Assembly (NCBI GenBank): GCA_001949185.1
Contig: BDGG01000001.1
Span: 6,968,325 to 7,032,324, forward strand
Reading direction: 5' to 3'
DNA: 64,000 bases
Source: Ramazzottius varieornatus
Taxonomy: Eukaryota > Tardigrada > Eutardigrada > Parachela > Ramazzottiidae
Both the position numbers and the translations under genes were made by a program. The notes below the pieces were generated by a model that saw only the letters and a list, made by a program, of their open reading frames with translations, searched no databases and had not been told where the DNA came from. Positions 12,476 to 24,148 of the stretch are shown here, piece by piece. Each line of letters begins with the position of its first letter. Position 1 is the first letter of the stretch.

Positions 12476-12811
12476 ATGCCTTTGGACAGAAATTCGCAGG
12501 ATTACAAGATCCTGCACAAAACTGTCTATGCTGAGGCAAGAGGCGAGATAAAGGACGGTCAACTAGCTGTGGCATGGGTGATCAAAAACCGTGCCGACAA
12601 GAACCGGGATTACTGGGGAGGGAGCAGTATTGCTAATGTTTGCTTGAAACCAGGCCAGTTTGAATGCTGGAAGAATGGCGACTTTGAAATGCATGAGTGG
12701 ATTCCACGAAGAGACATTGTTGAGTGGCTACCATGGTTTAACACTTGTAATACCGGGCAATTTCATGCTGGCAGAATTCCAGGGGTACAACTGAGTTTTG
12801 CAGCCTTTTAA
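12476..12811 (+). CDS. SleB-type cell-wall hydrolase, N-terminal half
   Basis: The 111-aa frame begins at ATG 12476. Residues 12-66 match the Hydrolase_2/SleB family: AEARGE (residues 19-24, with the Glu thought to be catalytic), then GQLAVAWVIKNRAD, SSIANV and the QFECW signature at 61-65. SleB enzymes are bacterial spore-cortex and peptidoglycan hydrolases; related genes occur in scattered animals and are usually read as horizontal acquisitions. The family's second half, with the GADHY-type motif, is absent: after about residue 85 the peptide loses family resemblance and stops at 12811, and I found no downstream exon with that motif. No signal peptide is visible. It is either a truncated copy or the first exon of a gene whose later exons I could not find. 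Confidence 0.65.
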   Translation: MPLDRNSQDYKILHKTVYAEARGEIKDGQLAVAWVIKNRADKNRDYWGGSSIANVCLKPGQFECWKNGDFEMHEWIPRRDIVEWLPWFNTCNTGQFHAGRIPGVQLSFAAF

Positions 12812-12949
12812 CTGGCTGGAAGCACGATAGAGGCGTGTACAGACCAATCGCGGTTCTCCCCCATGACGTTGCGAATGTTACTCCGCAAAACCAACGTAAT
12901 GTTCCGCCACTTGACCGGGGTACGCCAATGTATTTCGTTCTATTTTTCG

Positions 12950-13372
12950 CTACACTTCTTTCGATTTCTTCTTGCTGCAATCAAAACAAACAACACTCTG
13001 CTTCGTTAATCTGTGCGCTGCACAAACATGAACGTTACATGAGCCACAAACAATCATCGTTCTTCGCTCAGTCTTTCTGGGACAGGGCAATACGTAAAAT
13101 ACGTAAAACTGCAATGCGTAAAATAGAAATCTGAAAAATTGAAATTTACTTCTTGCCACCTTGGCGGCGTCACCAGTGGTAGTATCATTCGTGACGCCAT
13201 GGGCTGCACCATATGTCGAAACACCACGAGCAACTTGTGATTTTTTGTCTGACCACTGGACAACCGCTAGTTGGACGCTGGAGATATAATGTTGTAAAGA
13301 AGTGATTATGGGTTGTGCTGAATTTTTTCTAGCTGTTGAAACGCTTGGCGCGTGAAGGAGGACCTGAAACAT
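12950..13372 (-). pseudogene. possible piggyBac-type transposase C-terminal tail
   Basis: On the minus strand a Gly/Thr-rich stretch is followed, after a likely intron around 13050-13140, by a basic segment and a compact Cys/His cluster: VCGSCNVHVCAAH, then VVCFDCSKKK and a stop near 12950. A C-terminal Cys-rich zinc-binding tail of this type ends many piggyBac-like transposases. No DDE catalytic domain was found next to it, so at best this is a remnant. It could also be an unrelated small zinc-binding peptide. Confidence 0.25.
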
Positions 13373-14899
13373 TTGTTGGGAGCAGTTTGCCCTCGAACCT
13401 TGTAAAATATTTCTGATTCCGTACGCAGTGTTTATCCAGCGGCCACCAGCTACATGTCATAGAGAACTTGCCACTACAGGTGAAAAAAAATACTGAACCG
13501 GCAAAGCTGCACAGGAAGTGGTTTGCGGTCAGGTAACCGTGCACTGCGAAACCGAGTTGTACCCCCGGTATTATGAGTGTTAATTATTAAATACGATTTC
13601 CTATTATAATGATTAAAATAACACTGATACGCAGCCGCCACTGATGTGGGTTATTCAGTATTGTTCAGCTAGAAAAATCGGAGGGAATACGCCGTACGTA
13701 CGAATAAATTTTCAGATGCAAGGTGTATTTTGCGACAGTTATCTGTGTCTGTGAAAGGTCTTTGGTCGCTACGACGGGTGTATGATCAGAATACGTGGAC
13801 TGTACTATACCCCTCTTTACGGTACAATTCCAGTGTCTTGGAACGCACTGAGGGTACAGTGCTAGTGTCTTACGGTAATCTGTCTGATACCCGTCCCGGG
13901 CCGTCCGCGATCTAACTAGTACCTACATAATGTAGATCTGATGGCATCTCCATGGACCAAAAAACATTTCTGCATATTTCATGCAGATTTCTGTTAGAGC
14001 CTTGTTTTTTTCCGGTCGGAAACTTGATTATTTGGTTGCTAGGTCCTATAAGTTAACCGCGTTGATTAAATACATTATTCTTGCAGAGTATTTCCACAGT
14101 CTGTTTCGGAACATAGATTTACGGCAGAAAAGACGGTTGTATTTCCTTGTCTTACCCCGTCCTTAGTTATAAGGTCTTTCAGTATGAAATCGTCGTTCTC
14201 TAGGGTCTGACTTCAAAATCTCGTTTCGAAGTCGTAACACCACTTTTGGAGTTCGGCTGACAACGAGCTCCAGTGACGAGATCTTCTCGTCTTTTTCCAA
14301 ATAATATCCACTCGAAACGTTAAAAACGGGGCTTGGGAAGAATCTTGGAACAATAGTGATGCATGTCTGACCAGGAACATTTTACGAATTTTTTGCGCAC
14401 GGTCAGCTGCACCATCGCACCAGGAAAAGGATCACTATGTAGTCGGACCGTTGGGCTATCAGTACCGGAAAAGAAAGCAAGAAAATAATCCTTCGGGATT
14501 TTACAAAAGAAGAATTTTTGAGAAGAAGCTGGTAAATTGCCGAGAACAAGGTGCGCCAGTTTAGTGGGGTATTGACTTTTTCCCATTTCTTCGGTCGTAT
14601 TGTAATGGGTTCAAACAACGACACTTTCGGTAAGTGTGCCTAGGTGTCTTCAATCACTGTGTGAATTTCCGGAAAATGTGCTCTGCCCGGCCGGGTGAAG
14701 AAGAAAATTTCTGTCGAAAAAGATTTTTTAGCTCTGTTTTTCCACCTGGCAGTTTTCCGAATAGGACATGCTTTGTCAAAACTCAAACGGGCAATCAATA
14801 TCCTTCTTGTTGCTGTGCGTTCCCACGTCAAGCGTATAATTTTAGAAGCGCTAGTGGCGACAAAATGGTTTTTCTAAGAAGAACGTCAAAATTTTCAGA

Positions 14900-15612
14900 A
14901 TTATGCGACAGACACAAACAGCTCCGGCAATTCATCGTGAGGCTGGAGTGGAGCTTCCTTATGCTTAGTCGCGAAAGACGCCACCATACGCTATGCTCAG
15001 TGAAAGAGAGGGGATCGAAATATCGCCTCTGACCAGAACTAGAAGTGTTTGAAATAAGCGTTCGGAAAACGGCAATGTCATACTGAAAGACCTTATAAAT
15101 GAAGTGGACATGATTAGCTCTTCCGATGAGAACGTAAATTCGAACTAGAGGTCACCTCTATGCGGTTTTACCTGGCCGGGCAATTCACACCGCATTATTT
15201 CCGCTGTGAGTGCTGATGGCAGGAGTTATAACTCCATAATCGCGAAGAAGGCGCTGAGAGCTTCCATGGAGCCTCCCACAACTTAGCCGGAAGCGGTCTG
15301 AACTATCTGGAAAGCCTGTTTGAAGGGATCGTGGAATTTCCAATTATCGGTGATGTCCCGCGCCCGGTGTACATAAACCAGAAAGAGAACTATCTTCGCT
15401 TGGCACATCGTCATGCAGGAAAAACAAAACTGAAGCTTGATATATTAACAAGTGGAAGACGGCCTGAAGACTTATCGAACGAGATACTGAAATAGCAGGC
15501 GGAAGGCTTCCACACAGACGAGTACTTTCTCAACGGGCTCATCCAGGTTGTTCCGGCCACAGGCATCTTGATCTGCTTCACCATATATGATCGATCAGAA
15601 GACTTCACTTGA
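14900..15612 (+). pseudogene. decayed ORF of unknown origin
   Basis: From 15232 to 15612 one frame reads as convincing protein (for example SLFEGIVEFPIIGDVPRPVY and YLRLAHRHAGKTKLKLDI), broken only by TAG at 15493-15495. Just upstream (about 14912-15300) a neighbouring frame reads similarly with four stops. No splice sites explain the stops. The pattern is that of a dead single-exon gene with point stops and at least one frameshift, perhaps from a mobile element. I cannot name the family. Confidence 0.4.
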
Positions 15613-16526
15613 TGCAGTTAGAATTTCTCCTAAAAATGAAAACGCTTCCAGGATAAAATGTATCATAAGTCATAACGGCCATCATAAAAAACCCGACCCG
15701 TCAACCGAGCCTATGAGCTCTTATGTACGGTGGCGAGCCAGTTGAAGGGGTTTGGGGCTGAAGGGACGGCACCTTCCTCAACTTCTTCTGTCCTTCGGGC
15801 TCAATGCTGAACACGACATTGAGGAGAAGCGCGCTGTTTTCCAGATATACGTCCAGCGTTCTTGGAAAGACGTCACGACAGCCCGCGATCCCCAGCTGGC
15901 CGTATCCTCCATGATCCATCAGATCGAAGGTGTCATCCATGGCGTAGGGCTCGTTAGCCTTCAGAATTGCAACCGGATAATGCCTCGGTGTTAGAAGGAA
16001 GCTGGGACTCTGAGATCCGGATCCTGCTGGCAGGCTGCCAAAAACCGAACAGGAAAAACTCGAACAGAAAACTGAGATTTGAGAAAAAGAAGGAATGAGA
16101 AACCCGATTAAAAAATAGACAAAACTTTGTAATCTGCGCGCGGAACGAAAACAAAGGACATGTTATAGGGCTCTTGATATGACATAACATCTTGACATCA
16201 GGCGGAGCCACCGGAAACGCGGACGTCGCGGAGCTCGGAGATCTACTGCTACACTGTAGTTGATTGACTGTCAGCTTGAAGTCTTGATTTATGATTCAAC
16301 AGCTGCTGCCGATGATTCTTTTCCAGTCTCTACATTTCAGGTTTTCTCTCCTCCTCGGAAGTCGGAACTCACAATCCAAAATCCGATCTGAGGGCGTACC
16401 TGCTGAAGTCCGGCTACAGCTCAGGTTCGAGATCAACCAGGTGAGACGCGTTAAAATTGGGAAATACGTCGAACGGTTGTTGCGTTTTAGCAGGGCGAAG
16501 GAGCTGTGAGGTATTTTCCGCGAAAG

Positions 16527-17111
16527 ATGTCGTCCACGCGCTTCGCTCTGTCTGCATGTCGTCGTCTCATCCCCTTAGGTCTCCATCTCCAGCCAGCATC
16601 GAGGATTCTCCTGTCTTCTGTACCTCAATCAGCAAGAGCGCATTCGACCGTCAGATGGAGTATTCCAACGACGCAGTTGCTTTCTTTTAATGCTCCCAGT
16701 GTGGTCGTCGTGTCGAAACGCGATATGAGCGCTATTCCACCCTTGACGAAGAAACACATCCGAGAAAGAATCACCCTGGTACTTCAGTTGTTCGACAAGG
16801 TCGATCCAAACAAGCTGACGATGGAGTCGCATTTCCATAACGATTTAGGACTGGACAGTCTGGACCATGTCGAAATTATCATGGCCATTGAAGATGAATT
16901 TTCCTTTGAAATTCCTGACTCGGATGCCCAACGCCTTTTGAGACCTATCGATATCGCACAGTACGTTTGTGACAAGTGGGACATCTTTGAAGAAGACGAA
17001 CATCACGGTGATCATCATGGTCATCATGGAGCGCACGACACACACCCCGAAGAGACGGAAGATCCTTGGGCCAAGCATCCAGCAAAACCTGCTCCTGTGG
17101 GCCATCACTAA
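16527..17111 (+). CDS. NDUFAB1: mitochondrial acyl carrier protein
   Basis: This is a single-exon 194-aa protein. The start is ATG 16527; an in-frame GTG lies seven codons upstream. Residues 1-66 are Arg/Ser-rich without acidic residues, typical of a mitochondrial targeting sequence. The acyl-carrier domain covers about 70-154, with the GLDSLDH signature in which Ser111 carries the 4-phosphopantetheine arm. The protein carries acyl chains in mitochondrial fatty-acid and lipoate synthesis and is an accessory subunit of respiratory complex I. The domain normally ends the protein, but here about 40 extra residues follow, with 11 histidines ([15 protein letters not shown] and further). That His/Glu-rich tail is unusual and could bind metal, which is inference. 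The gene has no introns, unlike its neighbours. Confidence 0.95.
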   Translation: MSSTRFALSACRRLIPLGLHLQPASRILLSSVPQSARAHSTVRWSIPTTQLLSFNAPSVVVVSKRDMSAIPPLTKKHIRERITLVLQLFDKVDPNKLTMESHFHNDLGLDSLDHVEIIMAIEDEFSFEIPDSDAQRLLRPIDIAQYVCDKWDIFEEDEHHGDHHGHHGAHDTHPEETEDPWAKHPAKPAPVGHH

Positions 17112-17697
17112 CTCCTTCGTTTGTCTTATCATTTTATTCGTGATTATTATGGTTACAATATTACCCTCATATGAGCTTCTTAAATACCTTTGATGGTCAT
17201 ATGGTTTATTTTGCTGTAATGCCCCATTCGTGCTTACGCGTCGACGACAGAAGTCAAAGGCGAGAAGTTTGCAATCAAGTAATGCGGTTGCCAACGATTC
17301 GCAAATTTCTGACGCAGGCATGATGTTACAACTTTTTCGCTAAGTTTTGACTTTGAAACTGCCTGCCGTTCATACTCCGATGCGGCAGAAATGGAATGTC
17401 AGGTCAGGTCAGGTCATGTCATATGGTGTGGTGTCATGTCATAGACCGCAACCTGTCGGAAGTGGCCGACTGCCTTTGCTCTTTCAAGATTCCTTTCATG
17501 CATCTCCTCGTTATCCCCGTCATCAGCCATTTCTCGACGAGTCAGTATATACCTTGATGGATTCTATGCAATACCTTAATGGATTCTATCCTGGGTGAGT
17601 ACAGAAGGGGTTGTGTTACAGGAAGATAGAAAACGCGTTAAAGTGAAAATCCGCCAGAAAAACGTTTTCCGCAGGCTGCTCAACTTGATTCCCGTAG
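17112..17697. other. intergenic, no gene seen
   Basis: This is the 3' flank of NDUFAB1. It contains a short CAGGT/CATGT simple-sequence run near 17398-17445. I see no coding signal. Confidence 0.5.
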
Positions 17698-18387
17698 GTT
17701 GCGAATAGTGATGTTCTAATATGGGTTAATGAGATCTAATATAATAAAAACAAATATCCGCCGTCCATCAAAGTTCTAATAAGTGACCACTACTATAGTA
17801 AAACGTCTACCTGATTTAATAAAATATTACTATAGTAGAACTTTCGGGGGTTTGTTATTAAAATATATTTTAATATCGGAGAGCTCGACGGAAGATCTAA
17901 AGATTCAGAATCACAACCATCAGATCAGCAAAAATACTGTAGTACAGCCTGCACCCTGCACCTGCACACTGTAACATGGCCGATTGAAGTGTCAGACTGT
18001 ATGCAGGTGCACGATGTTCAAGGGTATTTATTCTGCAGTAGCCCTACTGTACTGCTGTAGAGGCATCATCATGATGTGGCGCACTTTATAAGGCGTGGTC
18101 GCACATTGAGAAGCCAACGCACGCGCATCAGAACTCAGCAAATCAACCAGTTTTTCGAATCAGCGGTAGCGTTAGCCCGTATTAAAAATCTATTTTACTA
18201 TGGATGATGGTCAACTTAATAATAATAAAATATGGCACTTCCGGTTTCAAGCTACTAAAATATAAATATTGAAATGCGGTGCCCAATTCTGTTTACTAAA
18301 TATTACTAAATATAGTAGATGCTCAAAACACCTACTATCATCTACTTTAATATAATATTACTATATTAGAACATCACTAGTTGCGAA
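17698..18387. mobile_element. non-autonomous hAT-like element with 8-bp duplication
   Basis: The element (17706-18379, 674 bp) has terminal inverted repeats TAGTGATGTTCTAATAT and ATATTAGAACATCACTA. It is flanked by an 8-bp direct repeat GTTGCGAA at 17698-17705 and 18380-18387. An 8-bp target-site duplication and ends beginning TAGTG fit the hAT superfamily. The interior is AT-rich with many TTACTATA and AATATTACTAT motifs and has no transposase frame, so it depends on a transposase elsewhere. Because the duplication is intact, the insertion looks fairly recent. Confidence 0.85.
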
Positions 18388-19448
18388 ATACGGTACTAAA
18401 CGAAAAGTTAAGGCGAAAAACCGAGCGGAAAAAGCTAAGTAATGGACCGTCCGTACTCAAGAACTTTTATTGCAGCCGCAGAACTTTCGCCGCTGGAAGT
18501 GCGAACGATGACGTCACCAAAAAACTGTTTTACTGCTGTCTTCTGTCGCCGACGCTTAAGCACGAATGGGACAGAAGACTGAAAGTGTACGCTGTAAAAT
18601 GTCCGTACTGTATTACCTCTGATAATCTATGTACGTCACAGCTATTTCCCTTGTAATGAAGTTTGCGATAAATCAAGCCGAAATCTCTTCTACGTCATGG
18701 AGTACGTCATTTCAGTTCTTTTTAGAGTAAACACATCAGAAAACCGTCGGAAGTGCTATGGTCCAGTTTGTGATAGAAGCCTTTGACTGAGTAGCTGATT
18801 CACTAGTACTGGTACCGGACATGAGTCGCTACAGCTTTGCGCGATTGATTCACCTTCTTGATTGACTCCAGGGACGTCATAGCCTCTTCGGCAAGTCAGC
18901 TATCGCAAACTCAGCATGTGTGTTTTCGTAGAAAACGTATCAGCGGCGTACATAAATTATCGGAGGTAATACAGTAATGAAATATACAGGCAGTGAAGTG
19001 GTCAAGCAGCTGATCAAATTGGACCTTGAATTATTCTCGCTGTTTGTTTGTCTACCTCCTAGAACCACAATACTGCACCAGCCGCAGTGCCGCCAGGCCC
19101 GCCAGTGCATTTCCAAATTTGCTTACAGTTACAGACTACAGTAACAGTAGTGTACTTCGGACCGCTCATTTGTTTTTAGAAAGATTTTGCACTTTGCAGG
19201 GATTTCCACCTCGAAGGTCGAAACTCGAAAGTTCAGGTCCTGGAATTTAGATTCTTGGAAGCTTTGAAAATTTGTCTCTCTCTGCTACGACTTCCCGGAG
19301 GTCCGTTCTGGCCGGTGTCACTTTTATCGGCATAGTCATACCTCAAGCTTTAGTCATCAAGCGTCCAGCCAAAAGCGTGAAGGTACGGTTTGTTGACTGT
19401 TTCGTGTATCTTTGTCCAAGTGGTCGAGGTACAAGAATAAACCCAAGT
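18388..19448. other. intergenic, no confident gene
   Basis: There are only short frames. A purine-rich open frame at 18381-18656 begins inside the hAT element end and is not convincing. The DNA just before 19449 may be the 5' UTR of the next gene. Confidence 0.4.
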
Positions 19449-20428
19449 ATGGACGGGACTCTGGAGTACTATCCCAACCTGGCCGTCACCAGCGCGGTAG
19501 CCAAGGCGCTGGCGGAATTCGACGCCAACAACGCGGACGACTCTCTCACCAGCACGGTATGGAACATGACGCTAGACGACTTTGTGCATGATCGACCTGC
19601 ATACCAGGCTGCCAAAGGTTCATATCGCGAGAAATGCGCCACCAAAGCCAAGCTCAAAAGCCAAGAGAAGATCCCACCGGCTGCGCCGACTGTAACGGTT
19701 TTGCGTGCGGATTCCGATGGAATTCTTCGACCAATCTCAGAATACATCCTGGAAAGCATGGATAACGATTCAGAAGACTCGCTTCCTCTAGCAGAGTGTA
19801 TGGTTGCCTCTCCGGCCAAAGTCACGCTCGGCAGGGCTTTGGATGGAAAACAGCGCTGTACCGTCATGCTGGCAAAAGGTAATGATGGATAGACTTTCAT
19901 TTCTCCAGGGAAAAAAATTCGATCTCCAATTGTAACAGGTAAAGCCTTCCATGTGTTCGTTCACTAGTATCGAAGGTCCTCTGAACGCTGCTGCAGTTTA
20001 CTGTAAGTCAAGGGGGTCTTTCTCTTGCAGATATTGTATCCTCCTCGAAGAATGAAGAGACTCAGCCGGAGAATAACATGACTCCGCTTGATAAATCTCC
20101 TGAGAGCAGGATGGACGAATGGATCCCACCTCATCGGTTTCCCCTCGTACTGAATGAAACCTGGACCCTTATTCATGAGGATATAATGCAGTTTCAGCTG
20201 TGCAGCTCCAGATCCGGAAGTGAGGAATTATGTATTTTTTTATCAATGATAGTTGTTTATGTGTCGAATGCCCTGTTGATCAGTTGACTTTTTGGCGTTG
20301 TTTTAGTTCCTTTGAGAAACTTCCTTCAAGAATGCACAGTGGAAGTAGCCAAAGAGATAGAACAAGTGCTGAGCTTGGTAAAGTCCGAGAGGACTTTGGC
20401 CGGAGTTACTCTGCTGGATCTCGCATAA
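19449..20428 (+). CDS. unknown 246-aa protein, three exons
   Basis: Exons are 19449-19878, 20031-20219 and 20307-20428 (TAA). All splice phases agree and the total is 741 nt. The N-terminal 60 residues are hydrophilic and helix-prone (VAKALAEFDANNADDSLTST), followed by a Lys-rich stretch, an acidic stretch (SMDNDSEDSLPLAE), an internal DEWIPPHRFPLVLNE segment and a C-terminal amphipathic helix (NFLQECTVEVAKEIEQVLSL). There is no signal peptide or membrane segment. The family is not recognised. It is followed by CWH43 on the same strand, with about 400 nt between them. Confidence 0.55.
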
Positions 20429-20824
20429 AGATCCATGAAACTTCGTCCGACGTGCTCGTACAATATTACGACTCTGTTTATTTTGTGCAGCTACTTCTCG
20501 TGGACCGTGATTGCGGTAGAAGTGGTAGATTTGTTCTCCTTTTATCCTTTCTGACGTCTGTAATATTTTTGTGTCTTCTGCGCCAGTCTCACGAAGGGTT
20601 TTCTCTTCTGGGTCGCAGACTACTGCTTATTACTGAACGTTCTTTCAGATTTTTGTTTCGCAGAGGTTTTCTGGCTAGTACCAGGATAGGCTACTGACGG
20701 CATTTTGCGGTAGCATTCAGAGATAGAACGGAAACTTGCCGTCGGCAAGAACATTTTGTGGACAAAATATTTTCAGAAAAGCTTCCACGCTTGATTGGTT
20801 TGAGTGTTGATTTTAGCATGCACA

Positions 20825-23659
20825 ATGCACTTCCGGTAGGAAAGGATCCCAATAGCTCAGCCTTTCTTTCGCGCTTTTAGTGGCTTATTCAACGATCATC
20901 CGTCCGTCCTCTTGTGGAACCGTCAAGAAGATGCGACTGTAGACCGGGAGAGACGGCTGTCGAGAATGTGGCTTCTAGACACTAGCCATGACATCGTGTC
21001 GTACTACTGCTTCTGGTCGCTATTTTATGGTTTGGGTCCCATGATCTGGTTCTATCCTCTAAACGAGCTGGCTATTACGGGATACGAAGTCTTCGTTGCT
21101 GTATGGCTAATACCGTTGATAACTGCAGTATCGCCTCTTCGAAGATGCGTCCAAAGCACCGTCGGTACTGTCTTGACGGAGGGTGGAATGCTTGCTGGAA
21201 TCGTTTCATTCCAAGCGGTGAGTTTTATAACTGCGTCATGCCATAATAGCGCACCGGAAGTTAGTTTTTCTTTAGTATTCGTATGGTCTGATGACGTCTT
21301 GCGTGTGTTTAACGGTACCGATGCTTTTTCTGATTGTAGCCAACGACGTGGTGGCGTTTGGCCATTCTAGCTGGAGGGAACGCCGCAGCCATGCTGTATC
21401 TCTGCGCCAAACTATTCTCTGGGAGCGAGAGAACACGCACGGGACAAATGTGGCTGCTGATGTCGACGAACTACCTCCTTCTTGCCTCCCGAGTGATCAC
21501 CAAAAGTATCGCGCCAGCTTGGTTGGACCATCGTACCAACATTGCCGTCGCTTCCGTCCTTGCAGGCAGCACGTGTGCCAAAGTGTTTCTCGCCGTTTCT
21601 TCCAGACCAGAAAAAGAGAGAGTTTTAGACGGGAATGCAAGAATCGATTACTCCACCGAGAAAGCCAAAGGTTGGTGTTACAAATATCTCGTAAGGTGAC
21701 ACATGACGTCATACGTCGGTATAACTGGTTGCTGCTTAAAACTACAGCATTGGTTTTGTTTTGTTCTATAGAAACGACGCGACCTCAAGATCCCACTTCC
21801 TACCCGATTCTCCGGCAACTGGGTCACGGCATATCCTTTGGCAGCGTCCTCTACCTTCTTCACTGGGTTTTCGGTGAACTCGGCGTTCTTTCTCGCTGGA
21901 CAGTTTCTGGCGGCCCTCACTCCGGCCCAACTCCCTTCTTTTCCTCTCCCCTCGTACTTTCCGCTCTCCTGATGGGTACTTGTGTACCTGTCTACTTCAA
22001 GAGATTCTCTCGCTCCCTTCTCTGTTGGTTTCTCGGTACTGCAGCGTTCTTCGGGACCTACTACCTCGACGCGTGGCCCGGCTTTGCCTGCGGGCTGTGC
22101 TTAGCAGGTTTCGCTTCTGTACTGTGGACAAACGCCTTGGACCGTGTGCCTTTCGGCCACCCTGCTGTCATACTGGGCTCAGCCATGCTTGTCTACCTCG
22201 TAGAAATATTCTTTCATGTTTGGACTGTCGCTTATAATTTTGTTCCCGGTGGAATTTACACAAGAGAACATTCCGATTACCTAATCGGATTCATGTGCCT
22301 TACTTTCTTGCCTCTGTTTGGCAAAACCAGTAAGAATTCTTTTCAGGTTTTTTCCATTCTTCGAAAAGCATTGGGTGCTTCTCCGAATAGCGTTTCGTTA
22401 TCTTGTTGCCTGTTCTTGCAGGTCGTAATGCGATATTCTCCCGGCCGAAAAGCATCAAGTGGATATTCCAAGCCGCGCTGATAACTGCCATCATCGGAAC
22501 GATACTCCGTGCGCCACTTCAACCCAGATCCGGCAAGTCCCTCGATCCGAGCATTAGAAGTTTCAGCGCGCTGATATGGACCTATCACTTTGGATACGAC
22601 AACAAAGGCTGGCCGAGTTTGCAACGCTCCGCGGACCTGTTGAAGAAAACTGACGCGGATATCATCGCCCTGCTGGAAAGCGACGCTAGTAAGCCTTACC
22701 TCGGCCATAACGACCTAGGCATGTGGTTGAGCGAGAACCTCAACATGTATGTCGACTTCGGACCTGCCACCAAGGTGCTTGAAGCTTATCGTATTCCTTC
22801 TTTTCAGCCCGAACCTAGGCAAACAAACTTGACAAGGTCGTTTTTCCAAGCGGCGCACGCTTCCAGCTGATAACACCGGGAACGTGCGCCATGTGGGAAA
22901 CAGTCTTGTCGAGTTTCCTTTCCGAGCTTTCATGTCGATTGACTAGGAAAAATGATGGCTTCGCCCTTTAGGATCACACCTGGGGTAACTTACTCTTGTC
23001 CAAGTACCCCATCGTAAGTTCCACACACCATCTTCTCCCTAGTCCGCATGGTGAACTAGCACCGGCTATCTCTGCCACGCTGAACATCTCGGGAAACCTG
23101 GTCGATGTTATATCGACGCATATGGGGAACGATCGAGATGTGCTGGACAGAGAAATGCAGGTAGAGAGACGTGTTTTAGCTCTTTCTTGACATCACTTCC
23201 GGTGTCATGGTGTATATTTTCCAGACGAAGTATTTGGCTCGCTTGTCAGCTTACTCAAAGAACCCAGTGGTCTTTCTGGGTTACGTAACATCCGCACCCG
23301 GAAGTCGTGACTACAACTACTTCACGAAGCAGGGAATGCTGCGGGATATCGACCCGACGGACAAGAACCGGTGGTGCGAGTACATCTTTTACAGGAAGCT
23401 GGTGCGCGAAGGGTACGCCAGAATCTCGCACGGCGGACTGTCGGATACGGAGCTACAGATGGCTCGTTTTACCATTCCGAAGAATCTCAGTGACTATAAG
23501 GACAATGACCAGTATGAAACGGACAGTGCTCAAGTTGAACAGTGGAAAAGATTTCCGGTGGACTTTGGCCAGTATACCAAGGGACATTATTACCCTTGGG
23601 AACATAACTATCACATGAGTACACCAAAGTATTTTGTTACGAAGAAATCTCCAAGTTAG
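20825..23659 (+). CDS. CWH43: CWH43 / PGAP2-interacting protein homologue
   Basis: Seven exons (20825-20835, 20881-21217, 21340-21670, 21772-22329, 22422-22774, 22972-23160, 23225-23659) give 2214 nt, 737 aa. The tiny first exon and its 45-nt intron are the least certain part. The N-terminal two thirds is a chain of membrane segments (for example [20 protein letters not shown]). The C-terminal third is the endonuclease/phosphatase-like domain, with [22 protein letters not shown] and STHMGND. Family members are about 700 aa and act on lipid remodelling of GPI-anchored proteins in the ER and Golgi. The intron before exon 6 holds one member of the GTGGCGCAC hairpin family. Identity is firm; exact boundaries rest on GT/AG sites with matching phase. 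Confidence 0.92.
22825..22916. repeat. GTGGCGCAC hairpin family, copy 1 (CWH43 intron 5)
   Basis: Arms AACTTGACAAGG...CCAAGCGGCGCACGC and GTGCGCCATGTGG...CTTGTCGAGTTT pair over most of their length around a 17-nt loop (TTCCAGCTGATAACACC). Confidence 0.8.
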
Positions 23660-24148
23660 AGGCAGCTTTGTTCTTTGATCTTGTTGCACGCTTACGGTGA
23701 CCAGCTTCTGTTCTGTCAAGTCGATTTGATTGCGATTTGCGAAGATTTCGGTTTTGTACCTTCAAAGAATGATATCTATCCTGATGCTCGGCTCGTCTCG
23801 TTGTAATTTCGTCTCTCCCTGGTCACAGTACCACTTTTTGGTACTGCCCGAGGTGGGCACCCATCACTTAGATACCTCTCTTGCGAGTCTTCTCGGTGAA
23901 CGGCTTTCGTACCAGCGAAGTGCAGCGAGAATTCGATTTCGCGAAGACTCGACTGAGGTTCTTGACTGATAGATGTACCTGCTTTTCGTTAATCCAGAAG
24001 GCGATCAATGAGAGAAGCTCATTGTTACGCACTTATCCACACTGAGCGACACGAGGAAGTGCAGCTTGGACGTATTTTCTCCGGTCACCCGGAAGTTATT
24101 CTGATACGGTTCCACTGCGTTGTACGGTCGGGGTGAAGGTCTAGCAAG

